From assembly GCF_001038505.1 (NCBI RefSeq), contig NZ_LDPY01000001.1, positions 3,658,001 to 3,722,000 of the forward strand: a stretch of DNA of 64,000 nucleotides, given 5' to 3'. The DNA comes from Puniceibacterium sp. IMCC21224 (GTDB lineage Bacteria; Pseudomonadota; Alphaproteobacteria; Rhodobacterales; Rhodobacteraceae). A program made the translations under genes and the position numbers. A model generated the notes under the pieces. The model worked only from the letters and a program-made list of their open reading frames with translations. It had not been told where the DNA came from and searched no databases. Numbering within the stretch: position 1 is the first letter of the stretch; every line of letters starts with the position of its first letter. Below, piece after piece: positions 19,891 to 28,774 of this stretch.

Positions 19891-20202
19891 TCAGGCTGCC
19901 TTGGCAGCGGCGTCGTCCGTGATGATTCCCAGAATGTCGGATTCTTTCATGATCAGCAGCTCTTCGCCGTTGACCGTGACTTCGGTGCCCGACCATTTGC
20001 CGAACAGAATTTTGTCGCCAGCCGAAACACCCATCTCGATCAGCTCGCCGCTGTCCTTGCGGGCGCCATCGCCACAGGAAACAACGATACCCTCGGCGGG
20101 CTTTTCTTTCGCGCTATCGGGGATGATAAGACCGCCCTTGGTCTTTTCTTCGCCTTCCACACGGCGGACCAGCACGCGGTCATGAAGCGGTTTAAATGCC
20201 AT
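19891..20202 (-). CDS. groES: Co-chaperonin GroES
   Basis: A 103-residue Gro[16 protein letters not shown] opens the protein; the mobile loop [10 protein letters not shown] near 21-30 contacts GroEL, and [14 protein letters not shown] closes the fold. The start is ATG 20202 with AGGAGCC just upstream; a few in-frame codons before it (MSEGASK) are within the Shine-Dalgarno region and unlikely to be translated. It is the first gene of the operon, 54 bp downstream of the CIRCE element. Confidence 0.97.
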   Translation of the reverse strand: MAFKPLHDRVLVRRVEGEEKTKGGLIIPDSAKEKPAEGIVVSCGDGARKDSGELIEMGVSAGDKILFGKWSGTEVTVNGEELLIMKESDILGIITDDAAAKAA

Positions 20203-20255
20203 CTTCGAGGCTCCTTCGCTCAAAGTTTTCCTCCGGGCCCCCCGTCCTCGGGAGG

Positions 20256-20290
20256 GCCGTTAGCACTCATCTATGTCGAGTGCTAACGGC
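20256..20290 (-). promoter_or_regulatory. CIRCE operator (HrcA site) for groESL
   Basis: The perfect inverted repeat TTAGCACTC-N9-GAGTGCTAA occupies 20260-20286; the arms extend to 13 bp each (GCCGTTAGCACTC and its complement, 20256-20290). This is the exact CIRCE consensus bound by the HrcA repressor. It lies between the promoter and groES, where HrcA would block transcription when bound. Confidence 0.97.
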
Positions 20291-20293
20291 GCA

Positions 20294-20322
20294 TAGGTAT
20301 GGAGGCGACCCATTTCTGTCAA
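20294..20322 (-). promoter_or_regulatory. groESL promoter, sigma70-type
   Basis: On the minus strand TTGACA (20317-20322) and TACCTA (20294-20299) are 17 bp apart, and the start site would fall at the edge of the CIRCE element. The perfect -35 suggests housekeeping sigma use under HrcA control; no clear RpoH promoter was seen. Confidence 0.7.
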
Positions 20323-20445
20323 CACGAGAATCGGGAAATATTTTCCGATTTGCCGAACACATGATGCGGTTGCACGGATTCGTATGACATCGCAGGGTTT
20401 CGTTTCCCGGCTACTGCCGAATCCGCAACGCCTGACAATGGGGCT

Positions 20446-20895
20446 TTAGGGTTTGATGTCGTATGTCACCCATGGTGTGCGGGTCGCAACCCGGTCATAG
20501 ACCGCGCGGCCACGATAGTTATTCTCGGCGGTGATCCACCGGACAACCGACCAGCCGTTGTCGGCAGCCACCGCACGGACACCATCGATCAGCGCCTCTG
20601 CCACGCCCTGCCCCCGCGCCTCGGGTGCGACAAACAGATCGTCGAGGAAACAGCCCGTGGTTGCGGCAAGCGGCCTTGCGAACGGCCGGTATTGGGTCAA
20701 TCCGACCAGCCGACCGCCTGCACCTTGGGCGACCAGGCCGCAGGTTTCTTTGCTGTCATCATGCAGCCAGGACCAAACGGTATCGCGCATCCCCTCTGTC
20801 TGCTCGACCCGGTAAAACCCGGCATAGCCACGATAGAGCGCGTCCCACTGCGCACGATCTTCGGGTAGGACTGGGCGTATGATCACATCCGTCAA
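20446..20895 (-). CDS. GNAT-family N-acetyltransferase
   Basis: A 149-residue GNAT protein. IIRPVLPEDRAQWDALYRGY opens the fold, and the acetyl-CoA loop is VAPEARGQGVAEALIDGV (R/Q-x-x-G-x-G/A type) near 90-105. The substrate is unknown. The start is placed at TTG 20895 because GGGAGA lies 6 bases upstream and the protein then begins right at the GNAT beta-1 strand; another TTG at 20943 would add 16 residues of no recognisable structure. It stands alone upstream of the groESL control region. Confidence 0.85.
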   Translation of the reverse strand: MTDVIIRPVLPEDRAQWDALYRGYAGFYRVEQTEGMRDTVWSWLHDDSKETCGLVAQGAGGRLVGLTQYRPFARPLAATTGCFLDDLFVAPEARGQGVAEALIDGVRAVAADNGWSVVRWITAENNYRGRAVYDRVATRTPWVTYDIKP

Positions 20896-20982
20896 TAGTT
20901 GTCTCCCAATTGCAGTCGCAGGCCGTGTATTTAGCCCAATCAACGTGACGCGCCAACCGGGATCCGTCAGTCTGTTGGTGCC

Positions 20983-21651
20983 TCAGTCCTCCCAGCTTTC
21001 AGCCCAATGCACCAGGCCGCGCCGCCCATCAGCGGTCAGGTCGTAGATGCCCTTGGACGCCCTCTCGAACCAGCCGTAATGATTGTCAGCCATGATCCGC
21101 GTGGCGGTTTTGACCCCCACTGCTTTGGCGACAACCGCGCCTTTGCAGGGGCCGTGCTGCGCCAGATGGGCGGCACAGCGCAGCGAATCCTGCCGGTAGC
21201 CGGTCACAATGCCATAGCGCGTCGCCCCGCCCTCGTTGGGATCGCCGCGCAAGCGGTCATATGCCCGCAGCAGCCGCGCCTTGGCCGCCTTGTTTTTGCG
21301 CGGGGCATACGGGCCGGGATCACACAGCACTTCAACCTGACGATCCTCGCGCACGGTGATGAACCCCAGCCCCAAACGTCGGCACAGTGCCAGATTATCC
21401 TTGAGTCCGCGACGCGCCTGCGCGCCCGTGGGACGCGGCACTGCGATATAGACCAGATCGCTGATCGATTGCCGCGCGACGGCCTGATGAAACAGCGTCA
21501 GCGTGATTCGCAACTTTAGCTCGACAATCACCGGATCTTCGCCGCCACGAATTGCCACAAGATCAGCCGCTCCGACCTCGCCCTTGACCTCATAGCCCTG
21601 ACGCTGCAACAACGCCTTGACCGGGCCATAAAGTTCGCTTTCCCTCTTCAT
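20983..21651 (-). CDS. DUF2161 (PD-(D/E)xK-like) protein
   Basis: A 222-residue protein starting MKRESELYGPVKALLQRQGY. The ADLVAIRGGEDPVIVELKLRI segment near 30-50 has the D-x(n)-ExK arrangement of PD-(D/E)xK nucleases, which fits family DUF2161 (annotated as phosphodiesterase-like). A C-terminal winged-helix-like part (ADNHYGWFERASKGIYDLTADG) follows. No nuclease activity is demonstrated for the family to my knowledge; the call rests on the active-site motif. The ATG at 21651 fits the family start. It is divergent from the TraB/GumN gene with 60 bp between starts. Confidence 0.8.
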   Translation of the reverse strand: MKRESELYGPVKALLQRQGYEVKGEVGAADLVAIRGGEDPVIVELKLRITLTLFHQAVARQSISDLVYIAVPRPTGAQARRGLKDNLALCRRLGLGFITVREDRQVEVLCDPGPYAPRKNKAAKARLLRAYDRLRGDPNEGGATRYGIVTGYRQDSLRCAAHLAQHGPCKGAVVAKAVGVKTATRIMADNHYGWFERASKGIYDLTADGRRGLVHWAESWED

Positions 21652-21711
21652 GACCGCTATCTTTGCCCGGCCCTGCCCCTGCGGGCAACCCACCCGGAAC
21701 CGGAGTTTGCC

Positions 21712-22698
21712 ATGCGCCTCCTGCCTGTCCTGACCATCTGCCTGAGCTTTGCCACCAGCGCCGCACTGGCGCAATGCGCGGGCACCGACCTGCGCGCCAC
21801 GTTACCAGACGACGATGCCGCCACCGTGGCGCGGGTGCTGGCCAACACGCCCTACCCCGCTGGCAACCACTGGCTGGCCACGCGCGGCGATGAACGCATT
21901 CACCTGATCGGCACCATTCACCTCGACGACCCCCGCCTTGGTGCCATCGCCGAACAACTCCATCCGGTCATCGCAGGCGCGAACAAACTGCTGCTGGAAA
22001 TGGACAAGCCGCAAGAGGCCGCGCTCAAGACCGCGTTGGCCAGCGATCCCGGCATGTTGTTACTGACCGACACCACCCTGCCCGAGCTGATGGACGAAGC
22101 CGACTGGCAGGCGCTGGCCAAGGCAGCGCAGGCCCGCGGTGTGCCCGCTGTTATGGCGGCGAAATTTCAGCCCTGGTATCTGACGATGCTGCTGGCCGTG
22201 CCCCCCTGCCTGACAGGGGATCTGGCGAATCGAAACGGCTTGGACCACCGGCTCGAAACCATTGCGCGGGCCGAAGACGTGCCCACGGCCGCGTTGGAAT
22301 CCTTTGACACGATCTTTGAGCAATTCCGCAATTCCCCGCTGGATATGCAGGTCGAGATGATGACGTCCTCCATTGTCGACGACAAGACCAGCGAGGACAT
22401 GATCGCCACCCTTCTGGGCAGCTATTTCGATCAGGCCCATGCCGAAAGCTGGCAGGTGTCCAAAGTGCTCTCGCGCAGACTGTCTTCGCTTGATGCAGCC
22501 CAATCGGACGCCGCCTTTGCGGCGCTGGAACAGGTTTTGCTGATCGACCGCAACCGCGCCTGGATGCCAGTGATCTTGGCCGCCGCCGAAGAGGGGCCAG
22601 TGGTCGCCGCCTTTGGCGCGGGCCATTTGTCCGGGCGCGACGGCATTCTGGAACTGCTGGAGGAAGAGGGTTTTGCCCTCTCCCGCCAACCGTTCTGA
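21712..22698 (+). CDS. TraB/GumN family protein, exported
   Basis: A 328-residue protein with a signal peptide (MRLLPVLTICLSFATSAALA). The TraB/GumN hallmarks are GTIH at 67-70 and GAGHLSG near the C-terminus; a conserved glutamate sits in LLLEMDKP. TraB-fold proteins are related to the EreA/Tiki metal-dependent hydrolase fold, so a periplasmic hydrolase is plausible but unproven. The gene converges with the M3 oligopeptidase gene, with only 5 bp between stops. Confidence 0.85.
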   Translation: MRLLPVLTICLSFATSAALAQCAGTDLRATLPDDDAATVARVLANTPYPAGNHWLATRGDERIHLIGTIHLDDPRLGAIAEQLHPVIAGANKLLLEMDKPQEAALKTALASDPGMLLLTDTTLPELMDEADWQALAKAAQARGVPAVMAAKFQPWYLTMLLAVPPCLTGDLANRNGLDHRLETIARAEDVPTAALESFDTIFEQFRNSPLDMQVEMMTSSIVDDKTSEDMIATLLGSYFDQAHAESWQVSKVLSRRLSSLDAAQSDAAFAALEQVLLIDRNRAWMPVILAAAEEGPVVAAFGAGHLSGRDGILELLEEEGFALSRQPF

Positions 22699-22703
22699 TC
22701 GCG

Positions 22704-24725
22704 TCAGGCCGCCAATCCGCGCCCGCGCAACAGGGCCTCGACACCCGGCATCCGGCCCCGGAACGCAGTATAAAGGTCCTCAGCCTCGACCGAGCCGCCC
22801 GCCGACAGGATAAATTCTTCGAGCCGCGCCGCCGTGGCGGGATCGAATGCGCTGCCAGCTTCTTCGAACGCGGCAAAAGCGTCAGCATCCATCACCTCGG
22901 ACCACATGTAGCTGTAGTAGCCCGACGAATAGCCGTCCCCGGAAAAGACATGGGCAAAATGCGGCGTCGCGTGGCGCATGGTGATCGCGGTGGGCATGCC
23001 GATTTCTGCCAGCACCTCGGCCTGTCGCGCCATCACATCCTGTGGCACGGCGCCCTCGTGAAACGCCAGATCCACCAGCGCCGAGGCGACATATTCCACG
23101 GTTGAGAATCCCATGTCAAAATTTGCGGCCTTCAGCACCTTGTCGAGCAGCGCCTGCGGCATCGCCTCACCCGTTTCGGCATGCGTGGCGAATTCCTGCA
23201 ACACCTCGGGCACTTCAAGCCAGTGTTCGTACAATTGCGACGGCAACTCGACAAAGTCCCGCGCCACGGACGTACCTGCAACCGAACCAAACTCGACATC
23301 AGACAGGATCTGATGCAACGCATGGCCAAATTCGTGGAACAGCGTCCGCGCATCGTCATATGACAGCAACGCGGGCTGTCCCGTGGACGGTTTGGCGAAG
23401 TTGCAGACGTTGATCACGATGGGCGTCTTGGCCTCGGGCCGCTTGGCCTGCATCCGCATCGCCGAACACCACGCACCCGAGCGTTTGGACGCGCGGGCAA
23501 AGTAGTCACCAATGAACAGCGCCTTATGCTCGCCGCTGCGCAGCACCTCCCACGCGCGGGCGTCGGGGTGATAGAGCGGGACATCCACCGCCCGGAATTC
23601 CAGGCCGAACAACCGCGTGGCGCATGAAAATGCGGCCTCGATCATCCGGTCGAGTTGCAAATAGGGCTTGAGCACCGATTCATCGAGATCATGCTCGGCC
23701 TTGCGCCGCTTTTCCGCATAGAACCGCCAGTCCCATGGCTGCAACGGGCCATTGATGCCGTCACCCTGCATCATCTGCTCCATCACCCCGGCATCCGCCA
23801 GCGCCTGCCCCCGTGCCGGTTCCCAGACCTGCATCAGCAGATCACGCACACGTTCTGGGTTGCCGGCCATCTCGGGCTCTAGCTTATAGGCGGCAAAGCT
23901 GTCGTAGCCCAGCAGCCGCGCGCGTTCGTCGCGTAGTGCCAGTACCTCGGCTGCGATGCCGCGATTGTCGGTTTCACCACCGTTTTCACCGCGCGCCACC
24001 CAAGCCCGCCATGCCCGTTCGCGCAGATCGCGTCGGGTCGAGAATTGCAGAAATGGCACGATCAGCGACCGGCTCAGCGTAAGCACTGGCCCGTCCAGGC
24101 CCAGATCTTCGCCCGCGGCGCGGGCCGAAGCGCGGACAAACTCGGGCAGTCCCTCCAGATCAGCCTCGGTCAGCGCCATGTGCCAACCGGATTCGTCCGC
24201 CAGCAGGTTCTGCGTGAACTGCGTGCCCAGCACCGCCAACCGCGCCTTGACCTCTGTCATCCGCGCCGCCTCGGCACCGGTCAGTGCCGCGCCCGCCCGC
24301 ACAAACCCGCGATACGTCAGCATCAGCACGCGCGCCTCTTCGTCCGACAGGTTCAGGTTGTCATGCTGTTCCCACAACGCTTTGATCCGCGCGAACAGCG
24401 CAGCATTGCCGTAAATCGCCGAGGAGTGCGCCGAAAGCTTGGGTGAAAAATCACGTTGCAACGCCTGCCGTTCCGGGTTGCTGTCCGCACCGGAGACCGT
24501 GAAGAATACCGACAGCACCTTGTCCAGCGCCGCGCCGGCCCCCTCTAGCGCCTCGATCGTGTTGACGAAATCTGCGGGTGCCGGATTGTCGGCAATCGCG
24601 GCAATTTCCGCCAGATGCGCCGCCAGCGCCGCATCCAGCGCAGGGGCAAAATCAGCATCCGTCACGGCATCAAACGGGGCGAGACCAAACGGCGTGGTCC
24701 AGTCGGCAATCAGCGGGTTGGTCAT
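22704..24725 (-). CDS. M3-family zinc oligopeptidase (PrlC/Dcp type)
   Basis: A 673-residue thimet-type peptidase. The zinc site HEFGH lies at about 463-467 (LFHEFGHALHQ), with the downstream third ligand glutamate in the FVELPSQLYEHW segment. Length and the N-terminal helical half fit cytosolic oligopeptidase A or dipeptidyl carboxypeptidase, which degrade short peptides and signal peptide fragments. The RPEAKTPIVINVCNFAKP block before the zinc site is family-typical. No signal peptide is seen, so it is likely cytoplasmic. It is monocistronic. Confidence 0.92.
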   Translation of the reverse strand: MTNPLIADWTTPFGLAPFDAVTDADFAPALDAALAAHLAEIAAIADNPAPADFVNTIEALEGAGAALDKVLSVFFTVSGADSNPERQALQRDFSPKLSAHSSAIYGNAALFARIKALWEQHDNLNLSDEEARVLMLTYRGFVRAGAALTGAEAARMTEVKARLAVLGTQFTQNLLADESGWHMALTEADLEGLPEFVRASARAAGEDLGLDGPVLTLSRSLIVPFLQFSTRRDLRERAWRAWVARGENGGETDNRGIAAEVLALRDERARLLGYDSFAAYKLEPEMAGNPERVRDLLMQVWEPARGQALADAGVMEQMMQGDGINGPLQPWDWRFYAEKRRKAEHDLDESVLKPYLQLDRMIEAAFSCATRLFGLEFRAVDVPLYHPDARAWEVLRSGEHKALFIGDYFARASKRSGAWCSAMRMQAKRPEAKTPIVINVCNFAKPSTGQPALLSYDDARTLFHEFGHALHQILSDVEFGSVAGTSVARDFVELPSQLYEHWLEVPEVLQEFATHAETGEAMPQALLDKVLKAANFDMGFSTVEYVASALVDLAFHEGAVPQDVMARQAEVLAEIGMPTAITMRHATPHFAHVFSGDGYSSGYYSYMWSEVMDADAFAAFEEAGSAFDPATAARLEEFILSAGGSVEAEDLYTAFRGRMPGVEALLRGRGLAA

Positions 24726-24820
24726 CGGGGATCTCCTTTGTCCTCAGACCTAAGCCCCCGCCCGGAACCTTGCAATGGCGCACACCGGCCAACCGCAGTG
24801 CCAATCGGGCCAAAACTCGG

Positions 24821-25612
24821 TCAGCGCCGTCGCCGCAATCGAACCTCAAGCCGCCGCAACAGCATGGACAGACCGATGGTCATGCACAAATAGATCAGTG
24901 CAACCACGTTGTACGTTTCGAAATAGCGGAAATTGCCCGCCGCCGTGACCTTGCCCAATTGCGTGACATCCAGCACCCCCAGCACCGACACCAATGAACT
25001 GTCCTTGATCATCGCGATAAAATCGTTGCCCAGCGGCGGCAGGATCGTGCGTATCGCCTGTGGAAACACCACCAGCCGGAATCGTTGAACGCGGCTGAGG
25101 CCCAGCGCGTTTGCCGCCTCGATCTGGTCAGGATCGACCGACAGCAGACCGGCGCGGAAGACCTCGGCGATAAAGGCGGAATAGCCGATCATCAGCGCAA
25201 TGATCGCCCGCCACAGCAACGAGAATTCCCGCGACCGGATCGGCTCGGCCCCAAGAAAGCCCAACAGCCAGTTGCGACATTCCACCAGCGCCGGGGCCAG
25301 GACAAAGGCAACGTAAAGCAGCAGTACCAGGATTGGCACGCCCCGTACCACTTCGGTATAAAACCGCGCTGCCTGCCGCAGGACCAGCGACCGCGACAGC
25401 GACGCCAGCGCCACCAGCAAGCCGGTGATCGCCGCAAGGGTGAAGCCCACCAGCGTGACAAAAATCGTGACTTCTACCCCCCGCAACAGGGTGTTCAGGA
25501 TCTGCGAGGACAGATCATCTGCCAGCACTCGCCAGAACAGCACCGCGCCGATGGATGCAACGGCGACCAGCCACCAGGGAAAATCGTCCTTGCCGCTGCG
25601 GTCAGGCCCCAT
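24821..25612 (-). CDS. Polar amino acid ABC transporter permease
   Basis: A 263-residue HisM/GlnP-type permease with five to six transmembrane segments. The EAA loop EAANALGLSRVQRFRLVVFPQAIRT near 165-190 contacts the ATPase. The PLGNDFIAMIKDSSLVSVLGV region is typical for amino-acid permeases. It is the second gene after its binding-protein gene (47 bp gap). No ATPase gene follows, so the ATPase must be encoded elsewhere. Exact substrate unknown. Confidence 0.9.
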   Translation of the reverse strand: MGPDRSGKDDFPWWLVAVASIGAVLFWRVLADDLSSQILNTLLRGVEVTIFVTLVGFTLAAITGLLVALASLSRSLVLRQAARFYTEVVRGVPILVLLLYVAFVLAPALVECRNWLLGFLGAEPIRSREFSLLWRAIIALMIGYSAFIAEVFRAGLLSVDPDQIEAANALGLSRVQRFRLVVFPQAIRTILPPLGNDFIAMIKDSSLVSVLGVLDVTQLGKVTAAGNFRYFETYNVVALIYLCMTIGLSMLLRRLEVRLRRRR

Positions 25613-25659
25613 GCCTGCTCCGGGGCCATGGCTGGGAACAGCCCCGCCGCATCGTTACC

Positions 25660-26451
25660 TCAGCCACCCAGCTTGTAATCCAGAAACCAGGTTTTGTTCA
25701 GCGCATCGAGTATACCGTCTGCCTTCATGTCAGCGATGGCTGCGTTGATCGGCCCGACCAGATCCGACCCTTTGGGAAAGATAAATCCGAAATCCTCTGA
25801 TCCCATCTTGTCACCAACGATCTTCAGGTCACCATTCGACGCCTCGACATAACCGGCACCCGCAGTTCCGTCGGTCAGCACCAGATCAACATCGCCGGTT
25901 TTCAGTGCCTGCACGCCTGCGCCAAATGTCTCGAACAGTTTGATGCGTGGATTGGCCTCGTCGCCGTCCAGCACCTCGTAGACCCCAACATAGAACGGCG
26001 TCGTGCCCGGCTGCGCCGCCATCAGCAGGTCGGCATCGACCGCAAAGCTTGCGGCGTCGGCAAACCGATCCTCATCTCCGCGCACCAGCATCACCATTTC
26101 GGACCGCATATAAGCGTCCGAAAAGTCGACCTTTTCCGCACGGTCTTCGCGGATTGTAATGCCGGTCATACCCAGATCATACTGCCCCTCTGACACCGCC
26201 GGGATCATCGCATCCCAGCTTGTCGTCTCATAAACCACCGAGATATTGAGCCGCGCGGCGATCTCGGCCATTGCGTCATATTCCCAGCCAATCGCCTGAC
26301 CCGACACGGGGTCCATGAACTGCAACGGCGGATAGGCGTTCTCGGTCACAACGACGACCTCGCGCCCCTCCAGATCCGGCAGATGCCCCGCCGCCATGCC
26401 TTGGGTCGCGACCAGCGCCAGCGTCGCCATGCCCGTCCAGATCACTTTCAT
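25660..26451 (-). CDS. Polar amino acid ABC transporter substrate-binding protein
   Basis: A 263-residue periplasmic binding protein of family SBP_bac_3. A signal peptide ([22 protein letters not shown]) precedes [14 protein letters not shown] and the [14 protein letters not shown] motif. The [24 protein letters not shown] stretch is the classic amino-acid contact region; the aromatic Y in YPPLQF and the R in TIREDR would hold the ligand. It is first in the two-gene operon with the permease at 24821. Arginine, glutamine or another polar amino acid could be the ligand. Confidence 0.9.
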   Translation of the reverse strand: MKVIWTGMATLALVATQGMAAGHLPDLEGREVVVVTENAYPPLQFMDPVSGQAIGWEYDAMAEIAARLNISVVYETTSWDAMIPAVSEGQYDLGMTGITIREDRAEKVDFSDAYMRSEMVMLVRGDEDRFADAASFAVDADLLMAAQPGTTPFYVGVYEVLDGDEANPRIKLFETFGAGVQALKTGDVDLVLTDGTAGAGYVEASNGDLKIVGDKMGSEDFGFIFPKGSDLVGPINAAIADMKADGILDALNKTWFLDYKLGG

Positions 26452-26522
26452 CCCAATCTCCCATCGTTGCTCATGCGCAAGTTGCCGCGCCAGTATCGCC
26501 GCCCCGCCCGACTTGGCAAGCC

Positions 26523-27563
26523 TCAGCCGCCGCAGACCGGACAGCCTGCGCGCGGTTTCAGCGCGATCTTCCGCGTCTCGCCCCAGAGCGCGTCGTAAAT
26601 CAGCATCTCGCTGCGCAGGGCGGCACCGGCACCGGTCAGCACCTTGATCGCCTCAACGGCCATCATTGCGCCCACCACCCCGGGTAGCGGACCCAGCACG
26701 CCCGCCTCGGCGCAGGACGGTGCCAGCCCGTCGGCGGGTGCTTCTGCAAAAATGCACTGGTAGCAAGGGGTTCCCCGCACCGGATCAAAGACCGACAACT
26801 GCCCCTCCCACTGGCTTAGCGCGCCAGAAATCAGCGGGACGCCCAGCCCCGCCGCTACCCGGTTCACAAGATAGCGCGTCGCGAAATTATCGGTCCCGTC
26901 AAGGATCAGATCGTATTCGGCAAACAATGCCGCCGCCGTGTCCTCGTCCAGCCGCCGGTGATAGGACTGTACCGTGACATACGGATTCTGCGCCTCCATC
27001 GCCGCCTTGGCCGAGACCACTTTGGGCAGACCGATGTCCTGATCGCGGTGGATGACCTGACGTTGCAGGTTCGCATTCTCGACCACATCATCGTCAATGA
27101 CACCGATCGTACCGACCCCGGCGGCGGCAAGGTATTGCAGCGCAGGCGCGCCCAGCCCCCCGGCACCAATCACCAGAACCCGCCCCTGCCTGAGCCGTTT
27201 CTGCCCAGCGCCGCCCAGCTCGCGCAGCACGATATGGCGGGCATAGCGCTCCAACTCGACGTCGCCAAAGCGGCCCGGTTCAGGCGCTGGCGCAGCCGGG
27301 CGCTGCGCCATGGCGCGCGCCTTCAACCTGGCCAGTCCGGCGCGGTAGATCATAACCAGCGCGACAAACCCGCCCAAGAGCAGCCAATATGCCGCCGATT
27401 CCCCGGTTGCCAGTCGCAGCGGATGACCATCGGGCAACAGCAGATGTAGCGCCAACACGCCGCCATACAGCCCCCCAAGCATACAGAGCCGCGCCCGACG
27501 TGGCATCCCAACAAGATGCCCGCCCCCCCAAAGCAGCGCCGCCAGAGCCAGAACCAGTATCAT
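26523..27563 (-). CDS. MoeB/ThiF/HesA-family adenylyltransferase with N-terminal membrane segments
   Basis: A 346-residue protein. The E1-like domain starts near 100: [12 protein letters not shown], the ATP loop GAGGLG at 133-138, [24 protein letters not shown], the catalytic-cysteine segment PCYQCIF, and a C-terminal zinc CPVC. These enzymes adenylate the C-terminal glycine of MoaD/ThiS-like sulfur carriers. Before that domain lie about 75 residues with three hydrophobic stretches, unusual for the family and suggesting membrane attachment. The start is ATG 27563. No moa or thi gene lies nearby. Confidence 0.88.
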   Translation of the reverse strand: MILVLALAALLWGGGHLVGMPRRARLCMLGGLYGGVLALHLLLPDGHPLRLATGESAAYWLLLGGFVALVMIYRAGLARLKARAMAQRPAAPAPEPGRFGDVELERYARHIVLRELGGAGQKRLRQGRVLVIGAGGLGAPALQYLAAAGVGTIGVIDDDVVENANLQRQVIHRDQDIGLPKVVSAKAAMEAQNPYVTVQSYHRRLDEDTAAALFAEYDLILDGTDNFATRYLVNRVAAGLGVPLISGALSQWEGQLSVFDPVRGTPCYQCIFAEAPADGLAPSCAEAGVLGPLPGVVGAMMAVEAIKVLTGAGAALRSEMLIYDALWGETRKIALKPRAGCPVCGG

Positions 27564-27779
27564 CGCCCCCCCTCGGGTTGAGCCGTTTCCACCCACGCCA
27601 CCCTGGTGGCTGATACCTTGGGCCGGAAATCACACAAGTCGCGGTCATTGCTTGCATATCCGCCGCAAAAGAACCAGCGCCGAAATGATGCCCGAACCAA
27701 GGCGCGCCTCGCTCTCGACACCCGGCGGTCCGCGTGGTCTATGCAATGTTGCTCATTGCGTGCCAAAGGATCCCTTAAG

Positions 27780-28118
27780 ATGCTGAAGTTCCTCGCTGGC
27801 GGGATTGTTGCCGCCCTTGTCGCCGCCTGGCTCACCAACCCGTCACAGGCGGTTGCCGAGGCCGGGTTGCGGACCGAACTGTTGCGCGCCCTCGATGATC
27901 AGGAAAACAATACACAAGATCCGGCCATGGCCGCCATCGTGCTGGGGTGCCGTCTGGGGCCTGACGCCTGTTACGAATTGCTGCGGGCCGGGCTGGATAT
28001 CCGGTTCGATGACCGGATCTTTTATTCGGTGCTGAGCGTTCAGGGATTTGGCCGCAAAGCGCGCTGCTATGGCGCCTTTAACTCCTTTGCCTGCCCCGGC
28101 GGGGTGACCCCGGAATGA
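27780..28118 (+). CDS. Small exported or membrane-anchored cysteine protein
   Basis: A 112-residue protein with a hydrophobic N-terminus (MLKFLAGGIVAALVAAWLTN) that looks like a signal peptide or anchor. Four cysteines at 57, 64, 96 and 105 could form two disulfides outside the cytoplasm. I do not recognise a family. AAAGGATC lies before the ATG. Its stop overlaps the start of the HAD phosphatase gene (ATGA), so the pair is translationally coupled. Confidence 0.7.
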   Translation: MLKFLAGGIVAALVAAWLTNPSQAVAEAGLRTELLRALDDQENNTQDPAMAAIVLGCRLGPDACYELLRAGLDIRFDDRIFYSVLSVQGFGRKARCYGAFNSFACPGGVTPE

Positions 28119-28762
28119 ACGCCGCCGCAGTCCTGTTCGACCTTGACGGCACGCTGCTCGACACCGAACGCAGCGCCCTTGCTTCGGGCGCCGAAGCGTT
28201 TGCCGCCATGGGCATCCCCCTGCCCGATGGATTTCTGCTGCAACTTGTCGGCAAGGATCACGCCACCTGCATCGGTATCATCCACGATGAGCTGGGCGAT
28301 GTGGATACCACCACGCTTGATCGTCATTGGGCCGCCGCCTCGCGCCGCAGGTTGCAAGCCGGTGTCGACGCCAAACCCGGCGCGTTTGAATTGCTCGACC
28401 ATCTGCACAGGCTTGGATTGCCGTTGGGTATCGTCACGTCGTCCGTCAGGGACAGCGCCGACCTCAAGATATCCCGCAGCGGGATTGGCCGCTATTTCAG
28501 CACTGTCGTTACCGCCAGTGACGTGCAGCACCCCAAACCCGCGCCCGAACCCTATCTGCTTGCGGCGGCACGGTTGGATCTGGCCGCTGGTCGCTGCGTG
28601 GTTTTCGAAGACAGCGAGACAGGCGCACAGGCCGGTCAGGCCGCAGGCATGCGAGTGGTGCAGGTTCCGGATATGCTGCCATCAGAGGGGCGCTACGCCA
28701 CCCACCTTGCGCCTAGCTTGCTGGATGGTGCGCGCGCTGCCGGTCTATGGCCTCAGAGCTGA
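28115..28762 (+). CDS. HAD-family phosphatase (beta-phosphoglucomutase-like)
   Basis: A 215-residue HAD hydrolase. Motif I is LFDLDGTLLDTE near 7-18 (nucleophile Asp and second Asp), motif II is IVTSS, motif III the KPAPEPYL lysine, and motif IV VVFEDSETG. The helical cap between motifs I and II places it with phosphoglycolate phosphatase/beta-PGM-like enzymes (subfamily I). The substrate is unknown. The 4-base overlap with the preceding small Cys protein is the only operon link. It converges with the methyltransferase gene. Confidence 0.88.
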   Translation: MNAAAVLFDLDGTLLDTERSALASGAEAFAAMGIPLPDGFLLQLVGKDHATCIGIIHDELGDVDTTTLDRHWAAASRRRLQAGVDAKPGAFELLDHLHRLGLPLGIVTSSVRDSADLKISRSGIGRYFSTVVTASDVQHPKPAPEPYLLAAARLDLAAGRCVVFEDSETGAQAGQAAGMRVVQVPDMLPSEGRYATHLAPSLLDGARAAGLWPQS

Positions 28763-28774
28763 ACAGCGGGATCG

